Positions 26,656-34,984 of a DNA stretch of 64,000 nt are shown piece by piece. Both the position numbers and the translations under genes were made by a program. Source of the DNA: CBDBBY01 sp965205055 (GTDB lineage: Bacteria; Pseudomonadota; Alphaproteobacteria; Rhodobacterales; Rhodobacteraceae). The first letter of the stretch is position 1; each line of letters begins with the position of its first letter. The stretch is from positions 186,001 through 250,000 of the forward strand of contig OZ242030.1 of assembly GCA_965205055.1 (NCBI GenBank). Direction: 5' to 3'. A model generated the notes under the pieces. It made no database searches. It saw only the letters and a list, made by a program, of their open reading frames with translations, and was not told the origin of the DNA.

Positions 26656-28356
26656 ATGAACAACTTGAATCAATTCGTTCTGCGCCGAACTCTGCTTGCC
26701 GGTGCCGCATGCGTCGGCATCGGCTTCGCCGGAGCGGCATTCGCCAGTTCGCTGTCCGAATCCGAACCGCAAGCCAAATTCGCGGTCGGCATGACGACGA
26801 ACTTCGTGCGCGACTTCAGCAAGCCCTTCGACACTTGGGGCCGCAAGTACAAGACCGAGGAGTACAAGTCCTGGCTGGACGATGTCGACGCCAGCGGCAC
26901 GCCGCGCACGACGGTGACCAACATCTACTATCCGACCGCCATGTCGAACGGCACGGCCGCGGGCAGAGGCGAGACGTTGCTTCCCAGCGCGCTGCCGGCC
27001 GCCGCCGAAGGAACCCAGATTTCGGTAGCGGACATCTTTCAGGGCGATCAGAAATTTACAGAGTACACCTTTCAGGGGTTTCCAGGGAATGAGTTCGCCT
27101 TTCAAGGGCTTCTGGTCGAGGGCATCTATCAGGCGTACGAAGGGGCGCCTGTCGCCGACGGCAGTTTCCCGCTGGTGATCATGGTCCATGGCTTGGGCAG
27201 TTCCGTTCACGCCTGGGCCAGCGCGGCCGAATATCTGGCGGCGCAGGGCTACGTCGTGGTGACGGTCGCCATGACATCGGACAGCGCGGCCTCGCCGGTG
27301 TTCCACGATCCGGCTTCGCTTTGGGCCGAAGGCAAATCTCAAGAAGAGATTTATGCGGCGTACGGACTGCGCTCCGGCAATACGGACAGCACAGTGTTCC
27401 GCAACTTCTTCGGCTTTCTTTATCAATACGACGGCCCCTTGTTGTTCGAAAGTCTGCCCGACCCGTCGCTTCTGACCCCGACGCCCGAAGGCGCGCTCCG
27501 GTCCGGGCAGCTGATGGCCGATCTTTTCGACCAGCGTATTGAAGACGTCGCCCGCGTGATCGCCGAGATGAAGTACCTCAACGCGCCCGAGGTCGAATGC
27601 CGGGTCGGACTTGAAGTCGAAAACTCGCCGGAAGATCTGTGCGGCTTCTTCGCAGGCCGCATCGATGTCGACAATATCGGCGTCATGGGCCACTCGCTGG
27701 GGTCGATGACGGCGCAGGCGTCGGCGGCATTCCTTGAAGATGTCGATACCGCCGTGGGCTTCAACAACGGCATGCCGCGCCTTTGGGAGCCGTATGGCGG
27801 CTTTCCCGGCGATCCGGTTGACGGCCGGCCCGCGGGCGTCCCCAAGCCGTTCCTGCAAATCATCGGTTCGGACGACTTCTTTGTTCACTACGTGTTCCGC
27901 GACATCCACGGCAACCTCTACCGGGCCGCGGGCGGGGACCCCGACGACAACTATCCGTTGGCGGATGAACAGCCCTGGCCGACCGACGACAATCCGCAGC
28001 CTGTCGCCCGCTCGGCATACAATCGCGCGACGGATGACAAGATGCTGCTGATGTTCCGCGACCAAGGCCATGGCCATGCCACCGATGATGAGCCCGGCGT
28101 GTTCTCGCCCGGATATGAGCACGAAGGACTGCGTCTGCCGGCAACGCCTGACGGCGCGCCGGAGCCGTATCGGGTACTGGGCTGGATCAAGGACGGCGGC
28201 ATGGATGTCTACCTGCCTCACGTGATGCGGCACTACTTCCTGACCCATTGGTTCGACTGGACGCTCAAAGGGGACGAGCAGGCGCGCGCGGCGCTCCTCG
28301 ACCATCCTTACACGAACGGCGTTGAGCAATTGCTGGAAACCGGCGTTTCGCAATGA
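26656..28356 (+). CDS. Secreted alpha/beta-hydrolase, copy 1
   Basis: The 566-residue protein has an RR-containing signal peptide (LRRTLLAGAACVGIGFAGAA then FASS), so it is exported by Sec or possibly Tat. The hydrolase part shows the oxyanion-hole HGLGSS (from residue 178), nucleophile Ser347 in GHSLGS, a candidate acid Asp406/407 in GSDDFF, and a candidate His472/474 in DQGHGHATDD. It resembles platelet-activating-factor acetylhydrolase/lipase-like esterases. The ATG follows AAAGGAG. The paralogue at 28772 is nearly identical but lacks about ten residues of the segment YTFQGFPGNEFAFQG. It may release the acid imported by the neighbouring LivK system; that link is inference. Confidence 0.85.
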   Translation: MNNLNQFVLRRTLLAGAACVGIGFAGAAFASSLSESEPQAKFAVGMTTNFVRDFSKPFDTWGRKYKTEEYKSWLDDVDASGTPRTTVTNIYYPTAMSNGTAAGRGETLLPSALPAAAEGTQISVADIFQGDQKFTEYTFQGFPGNEFAFQGLLVEGIYQAYEGAPVADGSFPLVIMVHGLGSSVHAWASAAEYLAAQGYVVVTVAMTSDSAASPVFHDPASLWAEGKSQEEIYAAYGLRSGNTDSTVFRNFFGFLYQYDGPLLFESLPDPSLLTPTPEGALRSGQLMADLFDQRIEDVARVIAEMKYLNAPEVECRVGLEVENSPEDLCGFFAGRIDVDNIGVMGHSLGSMTAQASAAFLEDVDTAVGFNNGMPRLWEPYGGFPGDPVDGRPAGVPKPFLQIIGSDDFFVHYVFRDIHGNLYRAAGGDPDDNYPLADEQPWPTDDNPQPVARSAYNRATDDKMLLMFRDQGHGHATDDEPGVFSPGYEHEGLRLPATPDGAPEPYRVLGWIKDGGMDVYLPHVMRHYFLTHWFDWTLKGDEQARAALLDHPYTNGVEQLLETGVSQ

Positions 28357-28362
28357 ACGCTG

Positions 28363-28391
28363 CGCACCCCGCCGCCCGTCGGCGGGGTGCG
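28363..28391 (+). terminator. Hairpin terminator after hydrolase 1
   Basis: A perfect 12-bp GC-rich stem (CGCACCCCGCCG / CGGCGGGGTGCG) with a 5-nt loop lies 6 bp after the stop codon, followed by TTCCTT. The same hairpin follows copy 2. Confidence 0.75.
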
Positions 28392-28614
28392 TTCCTTGCG
28401 TGCGGTCTATCGCGCTGTCGCTTTCGCTCCATTGCCGCGGCTCTTGCCGCCGCCGCTATCCCGACGTTCGTTCCGATGTGAGGATGATGGCCCCATGTCG
28501 GCGCGGCATCCGCTTCGGTTGGGCTCGGTTCATGCTATGGCCGCTTTGCGAAACCGATTGCTTCGATACGACGCGCAACAAGATCCATCAGATACAAGAC
28601 ACTGGAAAGCAAAT

Positions 28615-28624
28615 TGAAATTTCA
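28615..28624. promoter_or_regulatory. TGAAATTTCA palindrome upstream of hydrolase 2
   Basis: This is identical to the core of the livH palindrome and differs by one base from the livK site. Copy 1 has only a looser version (TGAAAAACTTCA near 26492-26503). It suggests shared control of hydrolase and importer genes. Confidence 0.4.
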
Positions 28625-28771
28625 TAACAACCATTGAGAAATATCACTATGCGCGTTTCGCTATCGGTGTTAGTGTGGTCGCGTCCCGGATTGCGGCTTG
28701 CCGCTTTTCAAGCTTGGAACGCGGGCGTCGACGCTGAACGGGCTCGTTTTGTCAACCGAAAGGAGCAAACC

Positions 28772-30442
28772 ATGATCAACTCGAATCAATCCATTCTGCG
28801 CCGAACTCTGCTTGCCGGCGCCGCATGCGTCGGCATCGGCTTCGCCGGAGCGGCGTTTGCCAGTTCGCTGTCCGAATCAGAGCCGAAAGCCAAATTCGCG
28901 GTCGGCATGACGACGAATTTCGTGCGCGACTTCAGCAAGCCCTTCGACACTTGGGGCCGCAAGTACAAAACCGAGGAATACAAATCCTGGCTGGACGATG
29001 TCGACGCCAGCGGCACGCCGCGCACGACGGTGACCAACATCTACTATCCGACCGCCATGTCGAACGGCATGGCCGCGGGTAGAGGCGAAACGCAGCTTCC
29101 CAGCGCGCTGCCGGCCGCCGCCGAGGGAACCCAGATTTCGGTAGCGGACATCTTTCTGGGCGACCAGAACTTTGCAGAGCTCGCCTTTTGGGGGAATCTG
29201 GTCGAGGGCATTTATCAGGCGTACGAAGGGGCGCCTGTCGCCGACGGCAGTTTCCCGCTGGTGATCATGGTCCATGGCCTGGGCAGTTCCCTTCACGCCT
29301 GGGCCAGCGCGGCCGAATATCTGGCGGCGCAGGGTTACATTGTGGTGACGGTCGCCATGACATCCGACAGCGAAGCGTCGCCGGTGTTCCACGACCCGGT
29401 TTCGCTTTGGGCCGACGGCAAATCTCAAGAAGAGATTGATGCGGCCTACCGGCTGCGCGCCGACAATACGGGCAGCACCGTGTTCCGGAACTTCTTCGGC
29501 TTTCTTTACCAATACCATGAACCCGTGTCGTTCGAAAATCCGCCCGATCCGTCGCTTCTGGCCCCGACGCCCGAAGGCGCGCTTCGGTCCGGGCAGCTGA
29601 TGGCCGATCTTTTCGACCAGCGTATTGAGGACGTGGCCCGCGTGATCGCCGAGATGAAGTACCTCAACGCGCCCGAGATCGAATGCCGGGTCGGACTTGA
29701 AGTCGAAAACTCGCCGGAAGATCTGTGCGGCTTCTTCGCCGGTCGCATCGATGTCGACAATATCGGCGTCATGGGCCACTCGCTGGGGTCGATGACGGCG
29801 CAGGCGTCGGCGGCATTCCTTGAAGATGTCGATACCGCCGTGGGCTTCAACAACGGCATGCCGCGCCTTTGGGAGCCGTATGGCGGCTTTCCCGGCGATC
29901 CGGTTGACGGACGGCCCGCGGGCGTGCCCAAGCCGTTCCTGCAAATCATCGGTTCGGACGATTTCTTTATTCACAGCGTGTTCCGCGAAATCCACGGCAG
30001 CCTCTACCGGGCTGCGGGCGGGGACCCCAACGACAACTATCCTTTGGTAGACGAACAGCCTTGGCCGACCGACGACAATCCGCAGCCTGTTGCCCGCTCC
30101 GCATACAATCGCGCGACGGATGACAAGATGCTGCTGATGTTCCGCGACCTGGGCCATGACCATGTCGCCGATGATTGGCCCGGCGTGTTCACGCCCGGAT
30201 ACGAGCACGAAGGACTGCGCCTGCCGACGACGCCTGACGGCGAGCCGGAGCCGTTTCGGGTACTGGGCTGGATCAAGGACGGCGGCATGGATGTTTTTCT
30301 GCCCCACCTGATGCGGCACTACTTCCTGACCCATTGGTTCGACTGGACGCTTAAAGGGGATGAGCAGGCGCGCGCAGCGCTCCTCGATCACCCTTTCACG
30401 AACGGCGTTCAGCAATTGCTGGAAACCGGCGTTTCGCAATGA
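28772..30442 (+). CDS. Secreted alpha/beta-hydrolase, copy 2
   Basis: The 556-residue paralogue of the preceding gene has the same signal peptide, HGLGSS, GHSLGS, GSDDFF and DLGHDHVADD positions, so the putative catalytic triad is kept. It lacks about ten residues after FLGDQNF compared with copy 1, and differs at scattered surface-type positions. The ATG at 28772 follows AAAGGAG. Its own promoter block and hairpin terminator make it an independent unit. Retention of both open frames with mostly silent or conservative changes suggests both are functional. Confidence 0.85.
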   Translation: MINSNQSILRRTLLAGAACVGIGFAGAAFASSLSESEPKAKFAVGMTTNFVRDFSKPFDTWGRKYKTEEYKSWLDDVDASGTPRTTVTNIYYPTAMSNGMAAGRGETQLPSALPAAAEGTQISVADIFLGDQNFAELAFWGNLVEGIYQAYEGAPVADGSFPLVIMVHGLGSSLHAWASAAEYLAAQGYIVVTVAMTSDSEASPVFHDPVSLWADGKSQEEIDAAYRLRADNTGSTVFRNFFGFLYQYHEPVSFENPPDPSLLAPTPEGALRSGQLMADLFDQRIEDVARVIAEMKYLNAPEIECRVGLEVENSPEDLCGFFAGRIDVDNIGVMGHSLGSMTAQASAAFLEDVDTAVGFNNGMPRLWEPYGGFPGDPVDGRPAGVPKPFLQIIGSDDFFIHSVFREIHGSLYRAAGGDPNDNYPLVDEQPWPTDDNPQPVARSAYNRATDDKMLLMFRDLGHDHVADDWPGVFTPGYEHEGLRLPTTPDGEPEPFRVLGWIKDGGMDVFLPHLMRHYFLTHWFDWTLKGDEQARAALLDHPFTNGVQQLLETGVSQ

Positions 30443-30448
30443 ACGCCG

Positions 30449-30477
30449 CGCACCCCGCCGTCCGTCGGCGGGGTGCG
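30449..30477 (+). terminator. Hairpin terminator after hydrolase 2
   Basis: It has the same 12-bp stem as after copy 1 (CGCACCCCGCCG / CGGCGGGGTGCG) with loop TCCGT, followed by TTCTTT. It lies 6 bp after the stop. Confidence 0.78.
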
Positions 30478-30568
30478 TTCTTTACCAGGGCAATTGTGTG
30501 TGGACGCCCCCTGCGACACGGATGTGAACTGCTCCGTCGAAATACTGTGTTTGAAGTGATGTTGGGTG

Positions 30569-31231
30569 CTAGTGGGCGACCTCACCCGAAGCGATACCGA
30601 GGTGATGCGTGGCGTGATGATCGTCCTGGACCATGAAGCCAGAGAACCCGAGTGCTTTGATTCGATCGATCTCTGTGGCGTTTGAGGCAGTCACAATGAC
30701 TTCATACCGTGCGTTCTCACCTTCGAGTTCAATCGCCCAATCCGGCCGCACGGATCGCAGGAACGTGGCGTGGGCCGGGATCATATTCTCAACCGCGCGC
30801 GCGGCCGCACCTTCGCCGGAGACAATCATGGATAGACCGTTTTCAAGTTCAGTTTTCTCAACCACCGCACCGATCATGAGTGCGTCCATGTCGCGCAAGT
30901 GTTCCCACAGCGCGTCCAGATCAACATCCGTCCACTCCATTGCAGACTGTTCAATAATTCCGTTGATTTCTGAGATGGCACCGAACATGTCCTGACCGGG
31001 CGCGAGCGGCATAGCCATCTCCATCGGTGCGGACGTTGCGATATCAACCTTGCTTTTCTCCGCTCCAGTCTCTTCCTTCGCGCAGTTCTGCGGGAAGTGC
31101 TGGCAATGCAGCGACGATTTGTGGCCGCTTGCGCTTTCATGGGCCTTTAAATGGGTGGTGGCGAAAGCACCGGCAAAGAAGCCGGTCGCGCAAAGCCCAA
31201 TGATCAGTTTGTTTCGTGCGGATTTGGTCAT
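30569..31231 (-). CDS. Secreted His-rich hypothetical protein
   Basis: The 220-residue protein has a signal sequence (KLIIGLCATGFFAGAFATTH), a His/Cys-rich mature N-terminus (HESASGHKSSLHCQHFPQNC), a helical middle and a C-terminal histidine tail, DDHHATHHLG. The pattern suggests periplasmic metal binding, for example copper or zinc, but no family is recognised. The start at 31231 is the ATG giving a clean signal peptide. It is convergent with hydrolase 2. A second His/Cys-rich secreted protein lies 420 bp upstream on the same strand. Confidence 0.65.
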   Translation of the reverse strand: MTKSARNKLIIGLCATGFFAGAFATTHLKAHESASGHKSSLHCQHFPQNCAKEETGAEKSKVDIATSAPMEMAMPLAPGQDMFGAISEINGIIEQSAMEWTDVDLDALWEHLRDMDALMIGAVVEKTELENGLSMIVSGEGAAARAVENMIPAHATFLRSVRPDWAIELEGENARYEVIVTASNATEIDRIKALGFSGFMVQDDHHATHHLGIASGEVAH

Positions 31232-31651
31232 GGTGTGTATCTCAATGAACTGCCTTGTCGCAGCTAAAGCTAGCAACCGTTTCGCACCTGTCAAGCAAAA
31301 AATTTTAATTTATGTAATTATATCAATAAGTTAAACGAGTGCATACCAATTGGTCGCCTTCCAAGTCTAAAAGACGTTCCAGATATTTTTCGCGATGTGG
31401 GGCGAAAGGCGCTGAAATGGTGCCGAGCCGGGAAGATCAGCCTGTCAGAAGGATGATGGCGCAGAAAAGCCAGTGTTCCCGATACACGCTTGAAGTCGGT
31501 GTATTTTCAGACAGCTGACTTCCGCCGTGCATGCGCGCGCCCAAGTTGCGAAATATGACACCAATCGTTTGCCGAGGCATAGAAATTGGTTTGCACACAC
31601 GCAAGTTGGCCGGGGAATGCATCAAACGATGCCCAACCAAATCAGCGATAT
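31232..31651. other. Intergenic region between the two His-rich genes
   Basis: There is no supported gene. The 31260-31340 part is AT-rich and probably holds the promoter of the gene ending at 30569. Confidence 0.5.
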
Positions 31652-32092
31652 TTAGGAAATTCTCGGTGGAGGTTTGGGTGGCGGATCTTTTCGGCTGGAC
31701 AAAAACTTGCCATCGCCAACCCATTCGGTGGCGGAAATCGCAGATCGAAACATGACAATGTCGATTTCATGCTCGACACAAACCGGCAGAGCCGTGCAAC
31801 TCATCATTAGAGCTGGGTCTGCGCAGCACCGAAGCATTTCATCACTTTCACCGTGATGCCGAGTTGGTCGATCACCATGCGACCCGGTCCCGAGTGCAGC
31901 GCGATGGGCGGTGGCCGCTCCGTGTTTTTTCTCCATATGCATGGGTTTCTGAGTGGTTTGACCGGCAATGTGCATAGCTTGGCGCTTGGCCTCGTGGCCG
32001 CTTTCAGACAAGCGGTGTTGCGCCTGCATGAAGCTGGAGGAGGACACAACCAGCATCACCGATACGAATATGGAAAGTGCGGAGCGCAGCAT
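31652..32092 (-). CDS. Small secreted His/Cys-rich protein, metal-handling candidate
   Basis: The 146-residue protein has an N-terminal signal-like segment (LSIFVSVMLVVSSSSF) and a stretch rich in His and Met (MHIAGQTTQKPMHMEKKHG). A cysteine group LRCCADPALMMSC follows, and the C-terminus is Pro-rich (PPPKPPP). Similar small His/Met/Cys proteins sit near copper-resistance genes in proteobacteria, but no copper transporter or oxidase is present here. Function is therefore only suggested. No strong RBS precedes the ATG. Confidence 0.5.
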   Translation of the reverse strand: MLRSALSIFVSVMLVVSSSSFMQAQHRLSESGHEAKRQAMHIAGQTTQKPMHMEKKHGAATAHRAALGTGSHGDRPTRHHGESDEMLRCCADPALMMSCTALPVCVEHEIDIVMFRSAISATEWVGDGKFLSSRKDPPPKPPPRIS

Positions 32093-33050
32093 GGAAAACG
32101 AGCCATAGCAGGTAAGTACTTCAACTTAACTGAAACACCGATAAAGTCCATTGGCAAAGTTGCAGGGGGCATCCCGTTTTCTTTGGATTGAGAAGGGAGA
32201 TCGCTCGACAGGTCGAAACAGGGTCGCCGCTCTGCCCGCCCTCGGATGCTGACTCGCAAACTTGCGTCGACCTTGCCTCCTCAATGCATGGCTACTCGCG
32301 TCGCCGCCGCCCGATCAACGGGAATGGTATCCCCCAATTGCGTGACCAAGAGAGATCCTTGGCGGGCTTGGGCTGAATGGATGGGCGGCGCGATGACTAA
32401 TTCCAGCTTGAGAAAGCCGCAAGTTGTTTCCTTTAGCGCCGGGCCTTTGCAAAAAAATGGATAGATGGCGCAGGCGGAACATTTAGGGTGGGGAGGTTTG
32501 ATCTGACCGCTCGCGCTGAATGGTGTGAGAGCGCAGCGCTTGGCTCGATAAGTGCTTGATGAACGGGAATTGGGCGATGAGCGAGCCGATAGTACATGAG
32601 GTTTGCAAGGAACTGACGAGGCGGGGGTACGGATGAAAACGAATCAGGCAAAGTATGTAGGTGGACACGTTTCTGTATCTCGGCTGTGGTTTTCTGCTTC
32701 CGCCGCCCGCCCTCGCAAGGGCCAGCGATGGCGTTGGACAGGTTGTGGCAAGGCGACGCGTCCGAGCAAGCCAAACTGTTTCTCTTCATCATCTCGCATA
32801 GTCGCATGCGGTCGCGACGGAACGCGAACCAGAAGCAAGAGAGCATGAGCACTTTGCCACACCCGGATCATGGGCTTGCGTCTCTCGCGATTCGCTTGAC
32901 ATTTATTGCCTGTGAGCCAAACGGGAGAAGTTTTCGGAGGCTTCCAGATTACTGGGCGTCAAAAAGGGCTTTCGAGTACTTCGATGAACATTCCTGTTAG
33001 ACGGAAGTTCCTTGGGATTATTTTGAACAACTCTTTGAATGTCCGGCCTA
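32093..33050. other. Gene-poor region left of the IS1634-family element
   Basis: No intact gene is supported. The right third (about 32650-33000) is a diverged copy of 35650-35980 on the far side of the element. It is likely decayed mobile DNA. Confidence 0.5.
32650..33000 (+). repeat. Diverged direct repeat, left copy
   Basis: This matches 35650-35980 in the same orientation at roughly 75-80% by eye. Anchors are GGACAC...TCTGTATCTCGGCTGTG, GAGAGCATGAGCA, CACACCCGGATCAT and CCAAACGGGAG. The copies bracket the IS1634-family element and a truncated gene. They may be remnants of one older mobile element. Confidence 0.65.
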
Positions 33051-33054
33051 ATTT

Positions 33055-33066
33055 GCGGATTCCGGC
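33055..33066 (+). repeat. Left terminal inverted repeat of the IS1634-family element
   Basis: GCGGATTCCGGC is the perfect inverted match of 34933-34944 and lies 35 bp outside the transposase stop. Confidence 0.6.
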
Positions 33067-33100
33067 TGTGCGTCCACTGGACACGCCGCTTTTGAAGGGG

Positions 33101-34837
33101 CTACCGCATGGGGACCTTCGCGTTCAGCAGCCTTAGCGCCCGGTTCTGGATCGGCGTCGGCGAGGCGGGGACGTCGAATCCCGACTTTCCCGGCCCCGAG
33201 GGCTCGATCCGGTTCATCGTGAGCGTTCCGAGTTGCGCAAGCAGTCCCCGGAAGTCGTGGACGTCCTCGCCTGAGCTCGTGCGCTTGGTGGCTGCTTTCC
33301 GCTTGGCTTGCGGCGAGCGTTCGGCCTTGGCGACGGGCGAGTCGCGGACCGGGCCGTGCTCGTCGTCGAACAGCATCGGGGCGAGCGCGTCGCGCATATT
33401 CTTTTCGACATAGTACGCGAGCATGCAGATCAGGAGATGGGCGCGGACCCGCGGCTCGAGGCGGTGGCGGATGGGCCGGACCTGGAGGTCGGGCGCCTTC
33501 ATCGTCCGGAACGCCCTCTCGACCCGGCCCAGTCTCTTGCAGGTTTCGACGACGGCGGCGGCGGACATCCGCTTTTCCTGCACGTTGGTCCGGATGACGT
33601 AGAATCCGTCCAGAGCCGCCTCGTCGGCGATATTCTGTTTTTTGCGCTTCCAGGAGAAGGATCCCGTTCCGATCTTCAGATCGAAATGCTTCCGCATCTT
33701 GCGCTTTTTGAGGGCGCGCTCGGCGCGGCTCCTGATCGCGTCCGCGTTCCGGAGCGGGCGCTTGTCCCGGCGGACCGCGCGGCGGATCTCGATCAGATCT
33801 TGCGTCGCCGCCGCGATCAAGTCCTTGCGCTTGCGGGTCCGCTCTTCGGCCAGCAGGGGGTTTTTGCAGACGACCAGCCGCTCGCCGGGGAACAGCTCCC
33901 GGCATTCGATCTCCGCCATGTCCTGCTCGTCGAACAGCGTGGGCTGCAGCGCTCCGTTTTTGGCCAGGGCGCCGACCCCGGCGGCCCTAAGGGCGAAGAT
34001 CCAGTCGTAGCCGTTCGGCTCGAGATCCTCGCGGACGCGCGCCTGCGCGGTCATGCCCCGGTCTCCGACGAACACCGCCCGCTTCAGTCCGAAGCGGTCG
34101 CGGAGCTTGCCGACCTGGGCGGCCACTGTGGAGGGATCGGACGCGTTCCCGGGGAACGCCTCGACGGCGACCGGCCGCCCGTCGGCGTCGCACAGCAAGC
34201 CGAATTCGATCTGCGGCAGCCCCGTCTTGCCGTCGCGCGAGTATCCGCGATCCACCAGCGGGCAGGTCCGGCTGTAGCTCCAGACCGAGGTCAAATCGTA
34301 GAGGACCGGGCTTCCCTCGCTCAGATGCTTTTCGGCCAGCGCCTTCTCGATCCTCGGCTGGCGCTCGAGCAGCCAGTCCATGGTCTCGTAGAGCCGGTCC
34401 CCGCTCACGTTCTCCGGCAGTCCGAGCTGCGACGCCAAGGTGGAGACCGCCGTCTCCGGCCGGAAGAGCCGGGCGGCGGCGAGCTTCGATCCCGGCTCCA
34501 GAATCCGCTGCGCGACCAAGGCGACCGCCAGATCCCGCGACCGCGAGCGCCGGGATGCGATCGCCCGGTCGACGCCGCAGGCGCGAAGCGCCGCGAGGAC
34601 CGCGGCGGCGTTCCCGTGCTGGAGCGACCGGGAGATCGTGAACGCGCCTTCGAGCGCGGCGGGCACGTCGGCGATGGCGGCGCCGCGCAGAACCTCCCGG
34701 ATCTTCTCGACCGTCTCCGGGGGAAGCTTTGTGATGTTGGAGAGGGTGCGCTTCTTGACCTTTCCGCCTTCCCGGTAGGAGTGGCGGATCAGGATCGTGG
34801 GCCGCGATTTGCGGTTCGGGACGGTTTCTACGAACAT
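33101..34837 (-). CDS. IS1634-family transposase
   Basis: The 578-residue DDE transposase is of the IS1634 group (IS4-like). Its start FVETVPNRKSRPTILIRHSY and core segments YDLTSVWSYSRTCPLVDRGY, VEAFPGNASDPSTV, FVGDRGM and the C-terminal GRVERAFRTMKAPDLQVRP with HLLICMLAYYVE are characteristic. The length is complete and no frameshift is seen, so it may be active. It starts at an ATG in an AT-rich leader. Confidence 0.92.
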   Translation of the reverse strand: MFVETVPNRKSRPTILIRHSYREGGKVKKRTLSNITKLPPETVEKIREVLRGAAIADVPAALEGAFTISRSLQHGNAAAVLAALRACGVDRAIASRRSRSRDLAVALVAQRILEPGSKLAAARLFRPETAVSTLASQLGLPENVSGDRLYETMDWLLERQPRIEKALAEKHLSEGSPVLYDLTSVWSYSRTCPLVDRGYSRDGKTGLPQIEFGLLCDADGRPVAVEAFPGNASDPSTVAAQVGKLRDRFGLKRAVFVGDRGMTAQARVREDLEPNGYDWIFALRAAGVGALAKNGALQPTLFDEQDMAEIECRELFPGERLVVCKNPLLAEERTRKRKDLIAAATQDLIEIRRAVRRDKRPLRNADAIRSRAERALKKRKMRKHFDLKIGTGSFSWKRKKQNIADEAALDGFYVIRTNVQEKRMSAAAVVETCKRLGRVERAFRTMKAPDLQVRPIRHRLEPRVRAHLLICMLAYYVEKNMRDALAPMLFDDEHGPVRDSPVAKAERSPQAKRKAATKRTSSGEDVHDFRGLLAQLGTLTMNRIEPSGPGKSGFDVPASPTPIQNRALRLLNAKVPMR

Positions 34838-34932
34838 GACTACTATTTTATCATTTTAATTTTATGTTTAAAGGATAAAAATATCACATTATATTGACCA
34901 ATGCATGACTACGTTCTTGCAGACGGAAATGG

Positions 34933-34944
34933 GCCGGAATCCGC
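34933..34944 (-). repeat. Right terminal inverted repeat of the IS1634-family element
   Basis: GCCGGAATCCGC is the exact reverse complement of 33055-33066, located about 95 bp upstream of the transposase start. Confidence 0.6.
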
Positions 34945-34984
34945 CTTAGTCTATTGATGTTAAGGGATAAAATTTGCGGACTAG

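Larger units (their letters stand above)
26513..28391 (+). repeat. Tandem duplication, unit 1 (promoter region, hydrolase 1, terminator)
   Basis: This unit of about 1.9 kb is repeated at 28634-30477. Conservation starts at TTGAGAAATATCACTATG, runs through the whole gene and ends with the terminator hairpin. Most of the coding part is near-identical, including long perfect stretches. Confidence 0.9.
28357..28771. other. Spacer between the two hydrolase genes
   Basis: No gene. It contains the terminator of copy 1, a stretch of about 240 bp not shared with copy 1, a palindrome core TGAAATTTCA at 28615-28624, and from 28634 the upstream block shared with copy 1. Confidence 0.6.
28634..30477 (+). 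repeat. Tandem duplication, unit 2
   Basis: This is the second copy of the 26513-28391 unit, in direct orientation: promoter block, hydrolase gene and terminator. It differs by a 30-bp shortening in the coding region and scattered substitutions, many of them silent. Confidence 0.9.
33050..34948. mobile_element. IS1634-family insertion sequence
   Basis: It encodes one full transposase and has inverted terminal motifs: GCGGATTCCGGC at 33055-33066 and its complement at 34933-34944, each with CTAA on the outer side. The coding part is clearly GC-richer than its surroundings, suggesting recent arrival. The exact ends and target duplication could not be fixed. Confidence 0.75.

Noticed and set aside
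26587..28353. Long open frame antisense to hydrolase 1, and its equivalent at 28877-30439
   Set aside because: Both lie exactly opposite well-supported hydrolase genes and are Arg/His-rich as expected of antisense frames in GC-rich DNA.
32433..32852. Minus-strand frame of 139 codons left of the insertion sequence
   Set aside because: It covers part of the diverged 300-bp repeat, and the matching place in the right copy has a different, broken frame, so it is not a conserved gene.
33308..34897. 529-codon + strand frame over the transposase
   Set aside because: It is the antisense shadow of the IS1634-family transposase, whose motifs are unambiguous.
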